From Dillenia suffruticosa (taxonomy: Eukaryota; Streptophyta; Magnoliopsida; Dilleniales; Dilleniaceae), in assembly GCA_033439265.1 (NCBI GenBank), contig JAVTVX010000024.1, positions 11,825,001 to 11,889,000 on the forward strand: DNA of 64,000 bases, given 5' to 3'. Each line of letters opens with the position of its first letter. Positions within the stretch are counted from its first letter, which is position 1. Below, piece after piece: positions 22,441-35,640 of the stretch. Under the pieces are notes generated by a model. It was not told the DNA's origin, did no database searches, and worked only from the letters and a program-made list of their open reading frames with translations. Both the position numbers and the translations under genes were made by a program.

Positions 22441-24602
22441 AAAATGCTGGTCCATTTGGGTAAAGCGTTGATCAGCATCTCTCCTTCCTTGTAGAGTGGT
22501 CTCTACGTGGCTTTTAGGGTTTCAAGTCTCTCACATTGAGTGTGGATCTTTTCAGCCATGGTGGTGGTAGGGATAAAAAGGGTTGTTTTATTTTTTTTTT
22601 GAATAATGTTATGGTAAGAGGAAGAAAGGTTGCAAGCATAGGTGTGTGGTTTAGAGGTGAAATGGTGTAGGTGGAATGATTTACTCTCAATGGAATGTGG
22701 GTTGGGCAACCCCTCTTAATGAAATGTCTCCCAACAGGAGGCTTTCAATGAAAAGAATGTAAGGACTGTATTATTATTATTATTTTTTGGGAATGGAAGG
22801 GTGTAAGGATAATATGTGGTAAAAAGGTGTGAGGTGGAATGGATGCACTCTCAATGGAAACCTCTCAATGAAATATGGCAATAAATTGCCTACTTCCAAT
22901 GAAAACACCAATTATTAGGAACTCGGGTCTATGGGTCCCTATGAACACCGCTTGGTGGGTGTGCTGGTCAGATGGTTTGTGGTTTTAGGCAGAGTACGCC
23001 TCTCTCGTAACTCCTATGTCCTACGAATGGAGAATTGCTTGAGCAAAGTGTTTGCTCGGTGGGTGCATAGAGTGAAGGGGCTCGAGCCAAGGAGGCTTGG
23101 TAAAAGAGGGAACAGAGCCTTGTGATGGAAATCAAGATCATGAGTCTATTGAACTTAGGAAGTCTTGGCTTGTCTAAGAGCATAAATAAGAGAACTTTAA
23201 TTTAGAGAACTCAAACACTTAAAGAGGGATTTGTTATTTCTCAAAAGGATGATTTATAATGCATGGAGTTGGCCTATTTACATGCCTAGGGAAGGGGACA
23301 CCAAACGTTACATATTAATGAGCCATTCATGGTTGTGGCTCTTGGGATTTCCCTCATTTACATGTTCTAATCCCTACATTTCCCTTATTGATTACCAATT
23401 ATTGCATTTATTCAAATTCCCTCCATGACTTCTCAAGTCTTTTGGCCTTCTTGGAAGCTTCCTTCCTTTGGACCATAAAGAAACTTGTGTTTGGGTGGGA
23501 CGAACCTTTGCTTGGCTTGGATGTTGAGCCTTGGGTCTCAGTACTGGGTCTCTCGATGTTGGGTCTTGGGTCTTGGTGTTGGTGTTGGGTCTCTTGGTGT
23601 TGGGCTCTCGGTGTTGGATCTCTCGGTATTGGCCTCTTGATGTTGGGCCAATGAATAGTAGGGCGCTGGACGATTGGAACTCATCTTGTACGAGTAGTCT
23701 TCACCGGCTACAGTGGCCTTGCACTCCTCTATCTGATGCTTGGGTTTGTGAGCCATTTCGGTGTTCGTAACAAGTCATCCGACGCAAGTGTGCACAATTA
23801 CTACTTGAAAGATATTATCAATTAGTACAAATTTTCAACTTTCTATCTTAATCCATATCTTATCAATTTCAATTTATTTTTAACAATAACTAAATAAAAA
23901 TCTACTGACATTGCTTGAATATTATACGAAATTGAATTAAAATCTAAATTATTTATAGCAATATTTTTATAAACTTGAATTTATTTTATTTTATTTTATT
24001 TCAGGCTTTATTTATGATTTTTGAACTATTTTTAGGTTTTATTTCATGATTTTACATTGATTATTTTCGTGGGTTTTATTTTAAGATTATTGGGCTTTTT
24101 AAAGATATTGGATTGTACAGACAGTTGTTAGTATTTTGGACATAATTTTCCGTTTTGATATCTGGTTGACCTGATTTTTATTGGGTTGCAAGGAAGACTT
24201 CAAGGCCTACAAATCGTATGCAGACCTCAGAGGCTGGGTTAGACCAGAAGATATTTGAAATTTGAGTCGAAATTACTACAGTGTTAGAAATCATGGTCCA
24301 AGAGTTCTAAAAGGCCAAGTCCAAGTGAAATATCAAGTTGTTATGAAAACCCACGAATTGTAGTCATTTAGGACTCTTAGGAATTAGATTACAAGAAGGA
24401 GACATTCTTTGCACTTGAAGAAGGGAGGAGAAACCCTAGCAGCAGCCTGTTTGGTCTTCTTGGACGGGACCCTTCGATCTTCATTGGGGTCAAAGGGGTT
24501 GTAATATTTTTTTACTTTTCTTGTATTTCTTTATCACATCTACAAAGATTTCTTGTTCCTAGGACTCGTCAAGTTAGACTAGGATTTGACGAGGCACCCT
24601 TC
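22441..24602 (-). repeat. Tandem unit 2 (gag start, leader, LTR C, flank X)
   Basis: A 2162 bp unit that begins AAAATGCTGGTCCATTTGGG, inside the gag N-terminal coding region. It contains the gag ATG (minus, about 22560), leader, PBS-like site, LTR C (22913-23772) and X copy 2. The next unit starts with the same bases at 24603. A matching stretch occurs at the original gag near 19275, so the unit arose by tandem duplication, not by separate insertions. Confidence 0.85.
22913..23772 (-). mobile_element. Chromovirus LTR copy C
   Basis: An 860 bp LTR in tandem unit 2. It is bounded by the PBS-like sequence on the left and AGTCATCC on the right, the same right-hand flank as LTR B. Confidence 0.8.
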
Positions 24603-25089
24603 AAAATGCTGGTCCATTTGGGTAGAGTGTTAGTCAGCATCTCTCCTTCTTTGTAGAGTGGTCTCTACGTGGGCTTTTAGGGTTTCAAGTCTCTCACATT
24701 AAGTGTGGATCTTTTCAGCCATGGTGTAGGTTGGGATGAAAAGGGTTGTTTTTCTTTTTTGTTTTTTAAATAAAGGGTGTGTGTTATGGTAAGAGGAAGA
24801 AAGGTTGCAAGCAAATGTGTGTGGTTTAGAGGTGAAATGGTATAGGTGGAATGGATTTACTCTCAATAGAATGTGGGTTGGGCAACCCCTCTCAATGAAA
24901 TGTCTCCCAACAGGAGGCTTTCATTGAAAAGAATGTAAGGACTGTATTATTATTATTATTTTTTGGGAATGGAAGGGTGTAAGGATAGTATGTGGTAAAA
25001 GGGTGTAAGGTGGAATAGATGCACTCTCAAAGGAAACCTCTCAATGAAATATGGCAATAAATTTGCCTACTTTCAATGAAAACACCAAT

Positions 25090-25830
25090 TATTAGGAACC
25101 CGGGTCTATGGGTCCCTATGAACATTGCTTGGTGGGTGTATTGGCAAGATGGTTTGTGGTTTTGGGCGGAGTGCGCCTCTCTCGCAACACCTATGTCCTA
25201 CGAATGGAGGATTGCTTGACCAAAGTGTTTGCTCGGTGGGTGCATAGAGTGAAGGGGCTCGAGCCAAGGAGGCTTGGCAAAAGAGGGAATATAGCCTTGT
25301 GATGGAAATCAAGATCATGAGTCTATTGAACTTAGGAAGCCTTGGCTTGTCTAGGGAAGGGGACACCAAACGTTACATATTAATGAGCCAGTCATGGTTG
25401 TGGCTTTTGGGTTTTCCCTTATTTACATGTTCTAATCCCTACATTTCCCTTATTGATTACCAATTATTGCATTTATTCAAATGCCTCCATGACGTCTCAA
25501 GTCTTTTGGCCTTCTTGGAAGCTTCCTTCCTTTAGACCATAAAGAAACTTGAGTTTGGGTGGGATGAACCTTTGCTTGGCTTGGATGTTGGGCCTTGGGT
25601 CTCAGTATTGGGTCTCTCGATGTTGGGTCTTGGGTCTTGGTGTTGGGTCTCTTGGTGTTGGGCTCTCGATGTTGGATCTCTCGGTATTGGCCTCTTGATG
25701 CGGGGTTAATGAGTAGTAGGGCGCTGGACACTTGGAACTCATCTTGTACGAGCAGTCTTCATCGGCTACAGTGGCCTTGCACTCCTCTATCTGGTGCTTG
25801 GGTTTGTGAGCCATTTCAGGGTTCGTAACA
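25090..25830 (-). mobile_element. Chromovirus LTR copy D, with internal deletion
   Basis: A 741 bp LTR. Compared with copy C it lacks about 120 bp between TTGGCTTGTCTA and GGGAAGGGG (near 25345), and otherwise it is colinear. Confidence 0.8.
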
Positions 25831-25961
25831 AGTCATCCAATGCAAGTGTGCACAGTTACTACTTGAAAGATATAATCAGTTAGTACAAATTTTCAACTTT
25901 ATATCTTAATCCATATCTTATCAATTTCAATTTACTTTTAATAATACACTACAAAAAAACA

Positions 25962-26430
25962 AGAATTCGTCGCTAAATTTACAACGAATTAAAACTTCGT
26001 CTCTAAATTTCGGATGAAAAAAAAATTGGTCCCAAGATTTGCGACGAATGAAAAATTCGTTCCTAAATTAGGGATGAAAAAAAAATTCATCGCAAAATTT
26101 GCGACGAATGAAAAATTTGTCCCAAAATATGAGACGAAAAAAAAATTTGTCCTAAATTTTTGGAACGAAATAGAAATTCGACCCTAAATCTGGGACGAAT
26201 TAGTTTATTCGTCCCAAAATTTTGTAACGAACTTCTCAATTCGTCCCTAAATTTGGGACGAAAATGAATTTATCCCTAAATTTGCAACGAATTTCTAAAT
26301 TCGTCATAAATTTAGCGACAAATATTTATATTCGTCGTAAAAAATTCGATTATTTGTTGCTAAATTTGTTCCAAATTAGTGACAAACATAATATTTGTAG
26401 CAAAATTCATCGCTAAAATTCATTTTTCGG
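25962..26430. repeat. Left subterminal repeats of the CACTA element
   Basis: Repeated TTCGTC(G/C)C-AAATTT-G(C/G)GACGAA units in both orientations, roughly every 30-40 bp. In CACTA elements such subterminal motifs are the binding sites for the TNPA-type protein. Confidence 0.85.
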
Positions 26431-26949
26431 TCATTACAAACATTTTCTAATATAAAAAATGATTTGTAAACGGTGATATACACTGATAGTGTATAAAATC
26501 TTAAGATGTTCAAAAAACCTTATATAAAATAATTCATTTATTATCTATTTATATAAAAGAATGATAATATAATATAATCTTATAAATTGGTACATTTATT
26601 TTCTATAACTTTACAAATCTTTTAATTTGTTACAAAAGATTATTATTAGTATATTCATTTTCTATTCATTAAATGTTTAATTTTCCATTCCCAACACTGA
26701 TAACTCTATCTTATAAATTTGTTTAAATATTTGATTAAATAAACTAAGAGTTAAAGTAGAAATACTTGTTAATTAATAATCAATATATTAAATGTCTTTT
26801 TTATAATTATATAATAGTATGCAATTATTGTTAATAGTTTGTCGATTTAGTTGCATAAATATTGTTGCAAAATTCGTTGCAAATTGTAAAGGAAAAAATT
26901 ATTTATCGTTAAATTTGTTACAAATTACTATAAAAACATATATTTATCG

Positions 26950-27305
26950 AGAATTTAGCGATGAAACCATTTTTTCGTCGTAGATTTTAGACACAAAAAA
27001 AATTTCGTCCCTGCAGGGAGGAAAAAGAAAATTTGTCTCAGATTCAGGGACGAAAAAAATTTTTGTCCCTGATTCTGGGACAAAAAAAAATTTCGTCATT
27101 GATTCTGGGACGAAAAAAATTTAGTCCCTGATTCTGGGACGAAAAAAAATTTCATCCTTGATTCAGGGATGAAAAAAAATTTCGTCCCTGATTTTGGGAC
27201 GAAAAAAATTTCGTCCCTGATTCTGGGATGAAAAAAAATTTCGTCCCTGATTCTGGGGCAAAAAAAAAAATTCGTCCCTGATTCTAGGACGAATTTTTGG
27301 ACAAA
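26950..27305. repeat. Internal palindromic tandem array of the CACTA element
   Basis: About ten units of roughly 28-32 bp built from TTCGTCCCTGATTCTGGGAC then GAAAAAAAA. Each unit can pair GTCCC with GGGAC. The array lies about 1 kb inside the left end and differs in core from the terminal repeats (CCCTGATTCTGGG instead of GCAAATTTGC). Confidence 0.9.
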
Positions 27306-27479
27306 AACGTTTTGTCCCTATTTTCAATATATTTCACACTTCACTCTTTCTCTCTCTCTCTCTATCAGGTTCATTTTTTAATAGGCGCGAAGGGGTCTGC
27401 GAAGGGATGGCGGTCTACAATGGTGTTAGGTAATCCCTCTTTCTCTCTCTCTCTCTCTCTCTTCCCCGTAGATGGCACC

Positions 27480-28040
27480 GCCAAATCTGAGCTCCAGAAG
27501 GCAGATCCGATTGCCAGCCGCCGGATCTGAGCTTTAGAAGGCAGATCCAGCGGCTAAGCCGCCGGATATGCCCTTCGCGGGCGAGCCGCGGCAAGGGAGG
27601 ACAGCCCCTTTGCGGCCGAGGTTCGTGAAGGGGCCTCTGGGCTCTTTGCAGCTCCATCGCACGAAGGGGCCGCCTGCGTAGCGCGGCCCAGGTGCGCGAA
27701 GGGGCCGATGGCCCCTTTGCGGCTTCACGGCCCAGACGCGCGAAGGGGCCGCTGGCCCCTTTGCGACTCCGCCGCCCTTGCACTGGCCAGACACTCGAAG
27801 GGGCCTTTGGCCCCTTTGCGCCTCTGCCGCGCGAAGGGGCAGCCGCCCCTACGCTGGCCAGACACTTGAAGGGGCCGCTGGCGCCTTTACGCCACCGCCG
27901 CGCGCAAGGGTAGCCACCCCTACGCGGCCCAAACGAGCGAAGGTGTCGTGTAGCCCCTGCACGGCCCTGCTGCGTGAAGGGGTCGCAGGCCCTTGCGCAG
28001 CCCATCATGGCCCATTGGCCTGGGCCATTGGGCCCGGCCC
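27480..28040. repeat. GC-rich hairpin repeat region of the CACTA element
   Basis: About 550 bp of very GC-rich, CpG-rich sequence inside an AT-rich element. A degenerate motif CGAAGGGGCCGCTGGCCCC recurs about ten times at 34-53 bp spacing, and most copies contain the inverted repeat GGGGCC/GGCCCC. It lies between a CT tract (27428-27460) and the transposase gene, so it may be part of the promoter or 5' leader. The long frames across it on both strands are compositional. Confidence 0.85.
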
Positions 28041-28674
28041 AATGATTTACTTTTATTGATTTTTTTTAAATTTTTTTAGAAATGTTATTTAAGAAAATGT
28101 TTTTATAATATTGCTTTAATAATATATTAGTTATTTATAATTGTTTTTTATGTGTTAGGTTTTGCGATTTTCAAATATTTGGATTGGAAGCTGTTACTGG
28201 TGTTGATATCGGAGTCTATCGGTGAGTTATTAATTGGTGATGAGAAATGTTTTAATTTGTACTATAATGGTTGAAGAATGCAATTTATAGTAAATCTTAT
28301 GTGATAATTGATTATGTGAAATATTATGTTAACAATAATCAGCAATTTTTAGTAAATATTATATCGATTAGTTAAATAATCAATGTTGTTAAATGTTTAA
28401 TATTTTATACTTTATTTAATTCTATGATAATATTTAATATTATTGTAATAATTTAGTTAATTTGTTTGATATTAATTAAGTTTATAATATTATTTATTAT
28501 TATATTTAATTTTTGTCACTAATTAAGGTTAGTATTATTGATGATTTGAGTTTTGTGCAATTAACGTTATTATTTATTGTTATATGAACTTAATTGGAAT
28601 TAATGATGATATTAGTATTGATGATTTTGTAGTTTTTTTTTTGTAGTTTTTGTAATATTTAAAAATGTTTAAAT
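28041..28674. other. AT-rich spacer in the CACTA element
   Basis: No coding sequence recognised. It may contain the 5' leader and introns of the TNP2-like gene. A GT-rich splice-like context occurs near 28158 and 28222, but exon borders cannot be fixed. Confidence 0.4.
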
Positions 28675-31600
28675 TTGGAGACAGGGAAAATGCAGAACAA
28701 AAGAAGTTGGATGTATAAAAAGAACTTATCTGATCGTTGGGATTTAACTGATGAATTTATTTTTGGGTTGGAACAATTTTTAGATTTTGTTTGTACTCAT
28801 GTTGATTTTATGGATGGGAATAAGTTAAGGTGTTCGTGTAGAAGGTGTCGTAATGGTAAATTTTTACAGTGTGATAAAGTTAGGGAACATTTTTGTAGAG
28901 TTGGTTTTACCTTGAAGTATTATAATTGGACATGTCATGGTGAACCATTCATTTCTGATGAGGAGTTTGGACGAAATAGATAATTCTCAGTTAGTGGGGA
29001 TCAGAGTTATTATGATCAATTAAATCCGTATCAAAGGATGGTAATTGATGCAGCGGGTCCGAATTTTGTTCCCGATCCAAGCGCTGCAAGTTCTAGCTTT
29101 CCTCCAATATTTGAACATGGGTATACTAGTTATGCATCACCATTGGAGGAGGTAGAAGTACAAGGTGTTGATGAAAATGTGAATAATGAATCATCTCTCC
29201 AATTTTAGGAAGTTTTAAGAGCTGCAGATGAACTTTTGTAGGCTAGTTGTGACAACTACACTAAGCTATCTCTAACCGCAAGACTGTTGAATGTCAAGGC
29301 AAAGCATAATGTGTCTGAGAATTGTTTTAATGATTTTGTTCAAGTTATTGGAGAAGTATTACCGCGTGATCATATTATGCCCAATGATTTCTACAGTATG
29401 AAAAAGCTTGTGAAAGAATTAGGACTTCCGGTGGAAAGAATACATGTTTGCAGAAATGCTTGTATGCTATATTGGGGAGATGATAAAGATGTAGATATTT
29501 TGTAAATTCTGTAATCAATGTAGATACAAAAGTACTCGGAGATCGGGTCGTAATCAGCAGCGTAAATCATACAAACAAATGTTTTATTTGCCTTTAACTC
29601 CTAGGTTACAAAGACTTTATGCATCTGAGACCACTGCTCAACACATGACCTGACATGCAGATCATGAAACAGAAGAGGGGTTAATGTGTCATCCTTCAGA
29701 TGCAGAAGTGTGGAAATATTTGATAGAACATATCCTGAGTTTGCGAGAGAGACTCAAAATATTAGGTTAGGTCTCTGTACTGATGGGTTTGCTCCATTTG
29801 GCAAATCAGGAAGAACTTATTCTTGTTGGCCAGTTATCTTAACTCCGTATAATCTTCCACCCGGTATGTGTATGAAGACAACGTATATGTTTTTAACATT
29901 GGTCGTGCCTGGCCCGCAAAATCCAAAGAAGTTAATAGATGTTTATATGCAACCATTGATTGCGGAGTTGAAACAACTATGGGATGAAGGTGTTCCTACA
30001 TATGATGTTCATACTAATCAAATGTTTGTAATGAAGGCTGCTCTTCTTTGGACCATAAATGACTTTCCAGCGTATGGTATGTTATCGGGATGGAGTACCA
30101 CTGAGATTTTAGGATGTCCAATTTGTTTGGAGAGATTAAAGTCATTCAGATTGAAACATGAGAAGAAAGCGAGTTATTTTGATTGTCATAGACAATTTTT
30201 ACCGTTAACTCATAAATTCAGAAGAAATAAAGAAGAATTCACTAAGAATATAATTGAAAGAACACCTCCTCCATTGAGATTAACTGGTGAACAAATTTGG
30301 CATAGAGTCCTTAACTTTCCATCTGTTATTGAAGAGCCACATGGTACAACATATGGCTATGGACATTCACATAAATGGACTAAACGAAGTTTATTTTGGG
30401 ATTTACCGTATTGGAAGACTCATTTGGTTCATCATAATCTCGATGTAATGCATATCGAGAAGAATGTCTTTGATAATCTGATAAATACAGTGATGGATAT
30501 CACTCGGAAAATGAAAGACAACTTGAATGCAAGAAAAGATATGTGACTCCTTTGTAAACGACTCACTCTTGATGTCGATGAAAGTAGTAGGAGACCAAAA
30601 CCGAAGGCAGTTTATACATTGAATAAGGATTAGAGACGGATCGTTTGTGAATGGTTGAAATCATTGAGGTTTCCTGATGGTTATGTCTCAAATCTTGGAA
30701 GATGTATCGATTTAAAGGAATGTAATTTGATTGGTTTGAAAAGTCATGATTATCATATATTTATAGAAAGACTAATTCTTATTGTTTTTAAGGAACTCTT
30801 ACCGAATTTTGTTTGGGGTGCCATTACGGAGCTAAGCATTTTCCTTCAAGATATTTGCTCAACAGTGTTAAGACATTCACACATGGAGATGTTAGAGAGA
30901 GAGATTCCAATCATTTTGTGTAATTTAGAAAGGATATTTCCACCGTCATTTTTTGATTCCATGGAATATCTTTTGGTTCACTTGCCATATGAGACGAAAG
31001 TTGGAGGTTCTGTCCAATTTTGATGGATTTATCCATTTGAAAGGTAAGTTTTTCATCTTTTAATTACTAATTTCATTACATATATGTTTTATTACAATTA
31101 GATTCCTATATCATTTGAAGAGAAAAATGAAAAATAAGGCACGTGTTGAAATCTCTATTGTCAATGCATATATTGTGGAGGAAGTAACAATATTTGTATC
31201 ATATTATTTTGAGCCTCACGTTCAGTGTAAGAGGGGGAGAGCGTGATGAAATGATGAGGGTCCTATTGATCCCAATTTGAAATCATTCTCAATTTTTAAC
31301 TATCTTGATCGACCAAGTGGATCATGTAAGCGTAGATATTTAACTGATCAAGAATGGCGGGCAGTCCATACATATATTTTACTGAACTATCCGGAAATGA
31401 CGCCATATTTCGTGTAAGTATATATTTTCTATTTTATGTATTTTTTATGTCGTAAATTATTTGTGTTAAAATTTATTTCCTTCGATGGTAGAATTTTCCA
31501 AAACGTATATTCTCAACTTTCGAGACATGAGTTTGATCGTTTTTACGATGAAGAATTTGCACCATGATTCAAAAAATATGTAAGTAGACTATAAATTATT

Positions 31601-32416
31601 TAAATATTTACTTTAAAACATATTAACATATTTATTTGACTTTAAGTCCATGATAATCAAGCTCAAGTTCAACATGAATTGTTAATTCATCTATCATGGG
31701 GTCTAAAATCAATGGTACGAACTTGGCCAGCCTATTTTATAAACAGGTATAATTTTCATAATGAAGAATATGGAGTGGGGAAAACGACAATGAATAGTAG
31801 GGTTTGTGTTCAGTCATCCAATGATGGTGGAGGTCAAAATGATTTTTATGGTTTGTTGGATGAAATCATAGAGGTAGAGTACCCTGATCTAGCATTACGA
31901 GTTATTTTATTTATGTGTCGCTGGTTTGACCCTATCAAAAGTGCATCCACAGTTTAATTTGGTTGAAATAAATCATAAGAAATTGTATAAAAGATATGAA
32001 CCATTTGTGTTGGCACAACAAGTGATTCAAGTATTTTATGTTTCATATCCTAGTTTGAAACGTGACAAAATTGATTGGTGAGCTGTTTTTAAAACGAAAG
32101 CACGGAAAAAATTGAAGAACATTGGGAAGACACAACATATCAACAAGAAGAAGTTGCCAATACAGTTCAGACCGAGGAATATAATATTCCAACGTTACGA
32201 GATCCCAGCGAAGTAGTGACAGATGTGGATGCAAGTGAAATTCATGAAGAAGACGATGAAGAATCTAATTTTGAGACAGATGATGAGGATGGAGATGAGG
32301 ATGAGAATGAGGATGAGGATGAGGATGTTGATGAAAATGATGTTGAAGAGTCTAATTTTGAGACGCATGATAAGGATGAGGATGAAGATGATAATGAGGA
32401 TTTTGATTTTTTATGA
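28675..32416 (+). pseudogene. TNP2-like CACTA transposase, broken
   Basis: The transposase that would cut and move the element. Domains in order: Transpos_assoc N-terminus (28675-28980, with LRCSCRRCRNGKF), a linking region (29080-29510), Transposase_21 core (29650-30546; FDRTYPEFARETQNIRLGLC, DGFAPFGKSGRTYSCWPVIL, HNLDVMHIEKNVFDNLINT), DUF4218 (30655-31260; PPSFFDSMEYLLVHLPYE), DUF4216 (31679-31960) and an acidic Asp/Glu tail (32216-32416). Short introns with GT-AG borders appear between 31041 and 31650. Internal stops occur at about 28981, 29207, 29239, 29503, 30543 and 30631, and there are frame changes around 29510 and 31023, so the gene is not functional as it stands. Confidence 0.92.
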
Positions 32417-32759
32417 TGGGTAAGTTTTGTTCTCTTAATATAATAAAAATCGGATATTTATCTTGATATATGATAATCTATTTTTTTAAGTAGGTAACTT
32501 AGTCGACACATATAATTTGCAAATTTCGTTACTCAATTTTTTGTTTATTTACTGTCTCATTCTTAAATTTATATATTTGATTTGTTAATATACTATATTT
32601 TTTTTCTATAGGTCATTAGAAAATATTTCTTGACATATTAGTACCTTGTTTCATCGCAAATAATTTGTCAAATTAAATATATTAAGTTTATTCATGTTCT
32701 TCATTATGCATATGATGAATATGCAATTTTTATTTTATTTTTTGTTTAAAATATATTAT

Positions 32760-34646
32760 GGTTGACAGTTTCGATGTGGCGGCCATAGACGAAATTTTGA
32801 TGGAAATTCACGCTCTTCACTATCGCAGTCCGCTTCGGCACCTTCGCAATCTCATTCCCTTGCCGGCAATGTACCTTCGCCTCTCCCTTCTATTGCAGGC
32901 CCTTCGCATTCTCAACACATCGCTAGCAATCTACCTTCGCCAGTCCCTTCGGTGGAACACTCGTATGCAGATAGGGAAGACAATTTAGAGTTAATAGCCC
33001 CTTATAGAGATTCGTAAGTACTAAATATTAAAATTTTAGATGTATTATTTCTTTTTATTTATAAAATAAATTCATCTTTTAACTATCTTATTTATTTAAT
33101 ATTGTTTGTTTGAAACTTTATGATAGATTTATAAATTCTATACATGTTATTCACGAGCTTAATAGAATAGTGAATAATCATTGGAGAGGGGCTTGAATGT
33201 CTTACACAAGCACTCCGGAAGAAACAAAAGAACTATGGTGAAATGAGTTCAAGGTAAATTATCCCAATCAGTTTATATATGAAATTAAGTTAATAGTTTT
33301 ATAAGTTATTTGTTATTTTCCATTGCAGCGCGTATTCACTTGGGATGAGACTGAAAAGTTGGAAGTAAGAAGGATTTTCAAGAAAAAATGTGACGATCAC
33401 ATCCGACACGTTCTAAATCATGCAAAGAGACATGTAAAAAAGCCCAACTGCATCATCGAGCAAAATTGGAGCAGGATTGTGAATTTTAGGGAATTGGAGG
33501 AGAGCAAACGAAGAAGTGAGCAGAATAAAAAAAACTGAGCTTATAATTTAGGGGAATAGTCTGCGACGTATGCGGGAGGCTCGATCAATATTGGTGAATA
33601 TAGAAATAGATTGGTAATTTTATACAAATACTAATTTTTTTTATCTAATTTAAATTATTTCATTATTTCTAATAGTGTTTTTTTATTTTAGGCCAAAGAA
33701 ATGGGGAACGAGCCTTCATTCATAGATACTTTCACGCGCACATTTCAGACAAAAGACAAGACTTGGAGCGGGGAGAGAGCTAGAGCAATTAAGGTTTGTA
33801 ATTTCAAAATTTTCAATTATTTTATGAATATTTTCAATGTTGATTTGAACATATTATGTTGAACATATCATAATAAAATAAGAAGATAAATTTTTTATGT
33901 TAGTCTCTCCCAAGTTTATTTTTATTGCTGATTTGATTTTTTGATTTCTAATGAATTATTTGCTAGAGATTCTCTTTTATTTTTTTTCCAAAAATTTTAA
34001 CTTATTCAATGTTAATATGAATGTTCATAATTTAGATCCTACATAGTCTCATGATTTATGTGACAAATTTTTTTTTTCCTTTATATATATATATATATCT
34101 AATCAAGATTATATGTGTTTGTATTATAAGGTTATTGTAAATTTATTTTAATTTTTCTCATGACAATGTAGGAGAAATATGATGAGCTATCATGCAGAAG
34201 TTCGAGTGCTAGTGATGATGCTGGCGGATCTGAGCCATCTATTGATAACATGAATACATGGCTCGAGGTGACTGGTGGACGAAAAGGAGGTAGAGTAGTT
34301 GGGCTAGGTTCTTTGAGCAGAACATACAAAATCACTGATTCATCTTCTTCCACCCCACCAGCAATTAGAGCAGAAATAATTCAATTGAATCAATAGGTGA
34401 GCCATTTGAAGGAGTTATTACTGCAAAGAGATCAGGAATTCAGTGAACTTCTAGCAAAGCACACGCAAGAAATGAACGAGGTCCGCACGCAGCAAATGTT
34501 AATCATGCAGCATCTTTAGTTAGTCTCTGCTCCGAGTCAGATTTCCCCTTCTATTTCTCCTCTTGATAATGCTTGCGATGGTGATGAAGGTGATGATTTC
34601 TTTGATGATGATGATGATGATTATGGTGGTGGAGGTCGTGCTTGAA
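32760..34646 (+). pseudogene. TNPA/Transposase_24-like CACTA gene
   Basis: Second gene of the element. It corresponds to the plant En/Spm-type accessory protein that binds subterminal repeats. Exons by sense: a Ser/Pro-rich first part (about 32775-33015, with SHSLAGNVPSPLPSIAGPSH), a short exon (33127-33252), an exon with FTWDETEKLEVRRIFKKKC (33330-33600), an exon with EPSFIDTFTRTF and GERARAIK (33692-33793), and a last exon (34171-34646). The last exon contains the conserved TGGRKGGRVVGLGSLSRTYK motif, a glutamine-rich coil and an Asp-rich end. Stops at about 33197, 33537, 34396 and 34518 interrupt it. Confidence 0.85.
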
Positions 34647-34950
34647 ATTGTGTACTGTTATTTTACTGTTACATTTTGATACTCGTTACATTGATTTTTT
34701 TTGTTATGTATGATTATTGATATTTTAACATTTAGTTTTGATATTGCTTTTATTTTTTATATTATAATTATGTTTTCTTGTTAAATTTTTAATTTATTGA
34801 TCTTATTGAATAGTTAGTTATAATTATGAGTATAGATTGCTTAAATTTAATATTAAAAACGATTTGGATGATTAATTGTTGATGAGGTTGGGTGAGCAGG
34901 TATAAAAACAGATTATATAGAAAAAAATGGTCCAAATATACCAATAAAAT
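34647..34950. other. AT-rich 3' region of the CACTA accessory gene
   Basis: Non-coding, probably the 3' UTR. Nothing else was recognised. Confidence 0.5.
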
Positions 34951-35640
34951 TTATATTCGTTACAAAATTTGTCTCTAAAAACTATGCTTATCGCAAATTT
35001 CGTTGCTAAAATTGAATTATAAATTTTGATTAGCGACGAATTTTGTAATGAATAACATTCGTCGCATATTTGCGACAAATTATTTTTCGTTTGTAATTTG
35101 TGACAAATAACATATTCGTTGCAAAATTTGCAACAAATATTGTTTCGTCGCAAATGTTGCCACGAAATTTTTTTCGTCGCAAATCGACGACGAAAAAATA
35201 TTTGTTGCAAAAGTTGCGACGAATGTTCTTTCGTCACCAAATTTGCGACGAATATGCTTTCGTCGCAAATTTTGCGACGCAAATTTTTTCGTCCCGAATT
35301 TTGCAATAAATTGTTTTTGTTGGAAAATTTGTGACGAAAAAAATTTTTCGTCGCAAAATTTGTGATGAAAATGGTTTTGTTGCAAAATTTGCGACGAATA
35401 TTTTATTTGTGACAAATTTACGACAAAAAAATTTTTCGTCGCAAAATTCATTGCAAATTTGCGACGAATTTGGCAACATCTAAATATTTGTTGGAAATTT
35501 TTGCGACGAATAATTAATTTTTTGTCCTAAAATTTTGTGACAACTTATTAGCAACGAAAAAATATTTATTGCAAAATTCGTCGCAAATTTGTTTTGTGAC
35601 GAATTTTTCTTACAAATTTATCGCAAATTTTGTCTTTTTT
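34950..35640. repeat. Right subterminal repeats of the CACTA element
   Basis: A dense array of TTCGTCGCAAATTTGCGACG units in both orientations over about 690 bp, ending at the inverted terminus. Apparent long frames on both strands here (translating as repeats of the kind RRKFATK) are products of the repeat. Confidence 0.9.

Noticed and set aside
27415..28008. 197-codon minus-strand ORF in the GC-rich region
   Set aside because: Composed of repeats of Gly, Ala, Pro and Arg from the hairpin array, with open frames on both strands. No conserved domain.
32223..32423. Met/Arg-rich ORF over the acidic tail of the transposase
   Set aside because: Out-of-frame shadow of the Asp/Glu-coding repeat, which is the expected C-terminus.
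32758..32988. 76-codon ORF starting at the first ATG of the second CACTA gene
   Set aside because: The neighbouring frame gives the Ser/Pro-rich sequence expected for the accessory protein, so this frame is a shadow.
34872..35479. Several overlapping ORFs on both strands rich in RRKFATK-type repeats
   Set aside because: Translations of the CACTA subterminal repeats in several frames at once, not genes.
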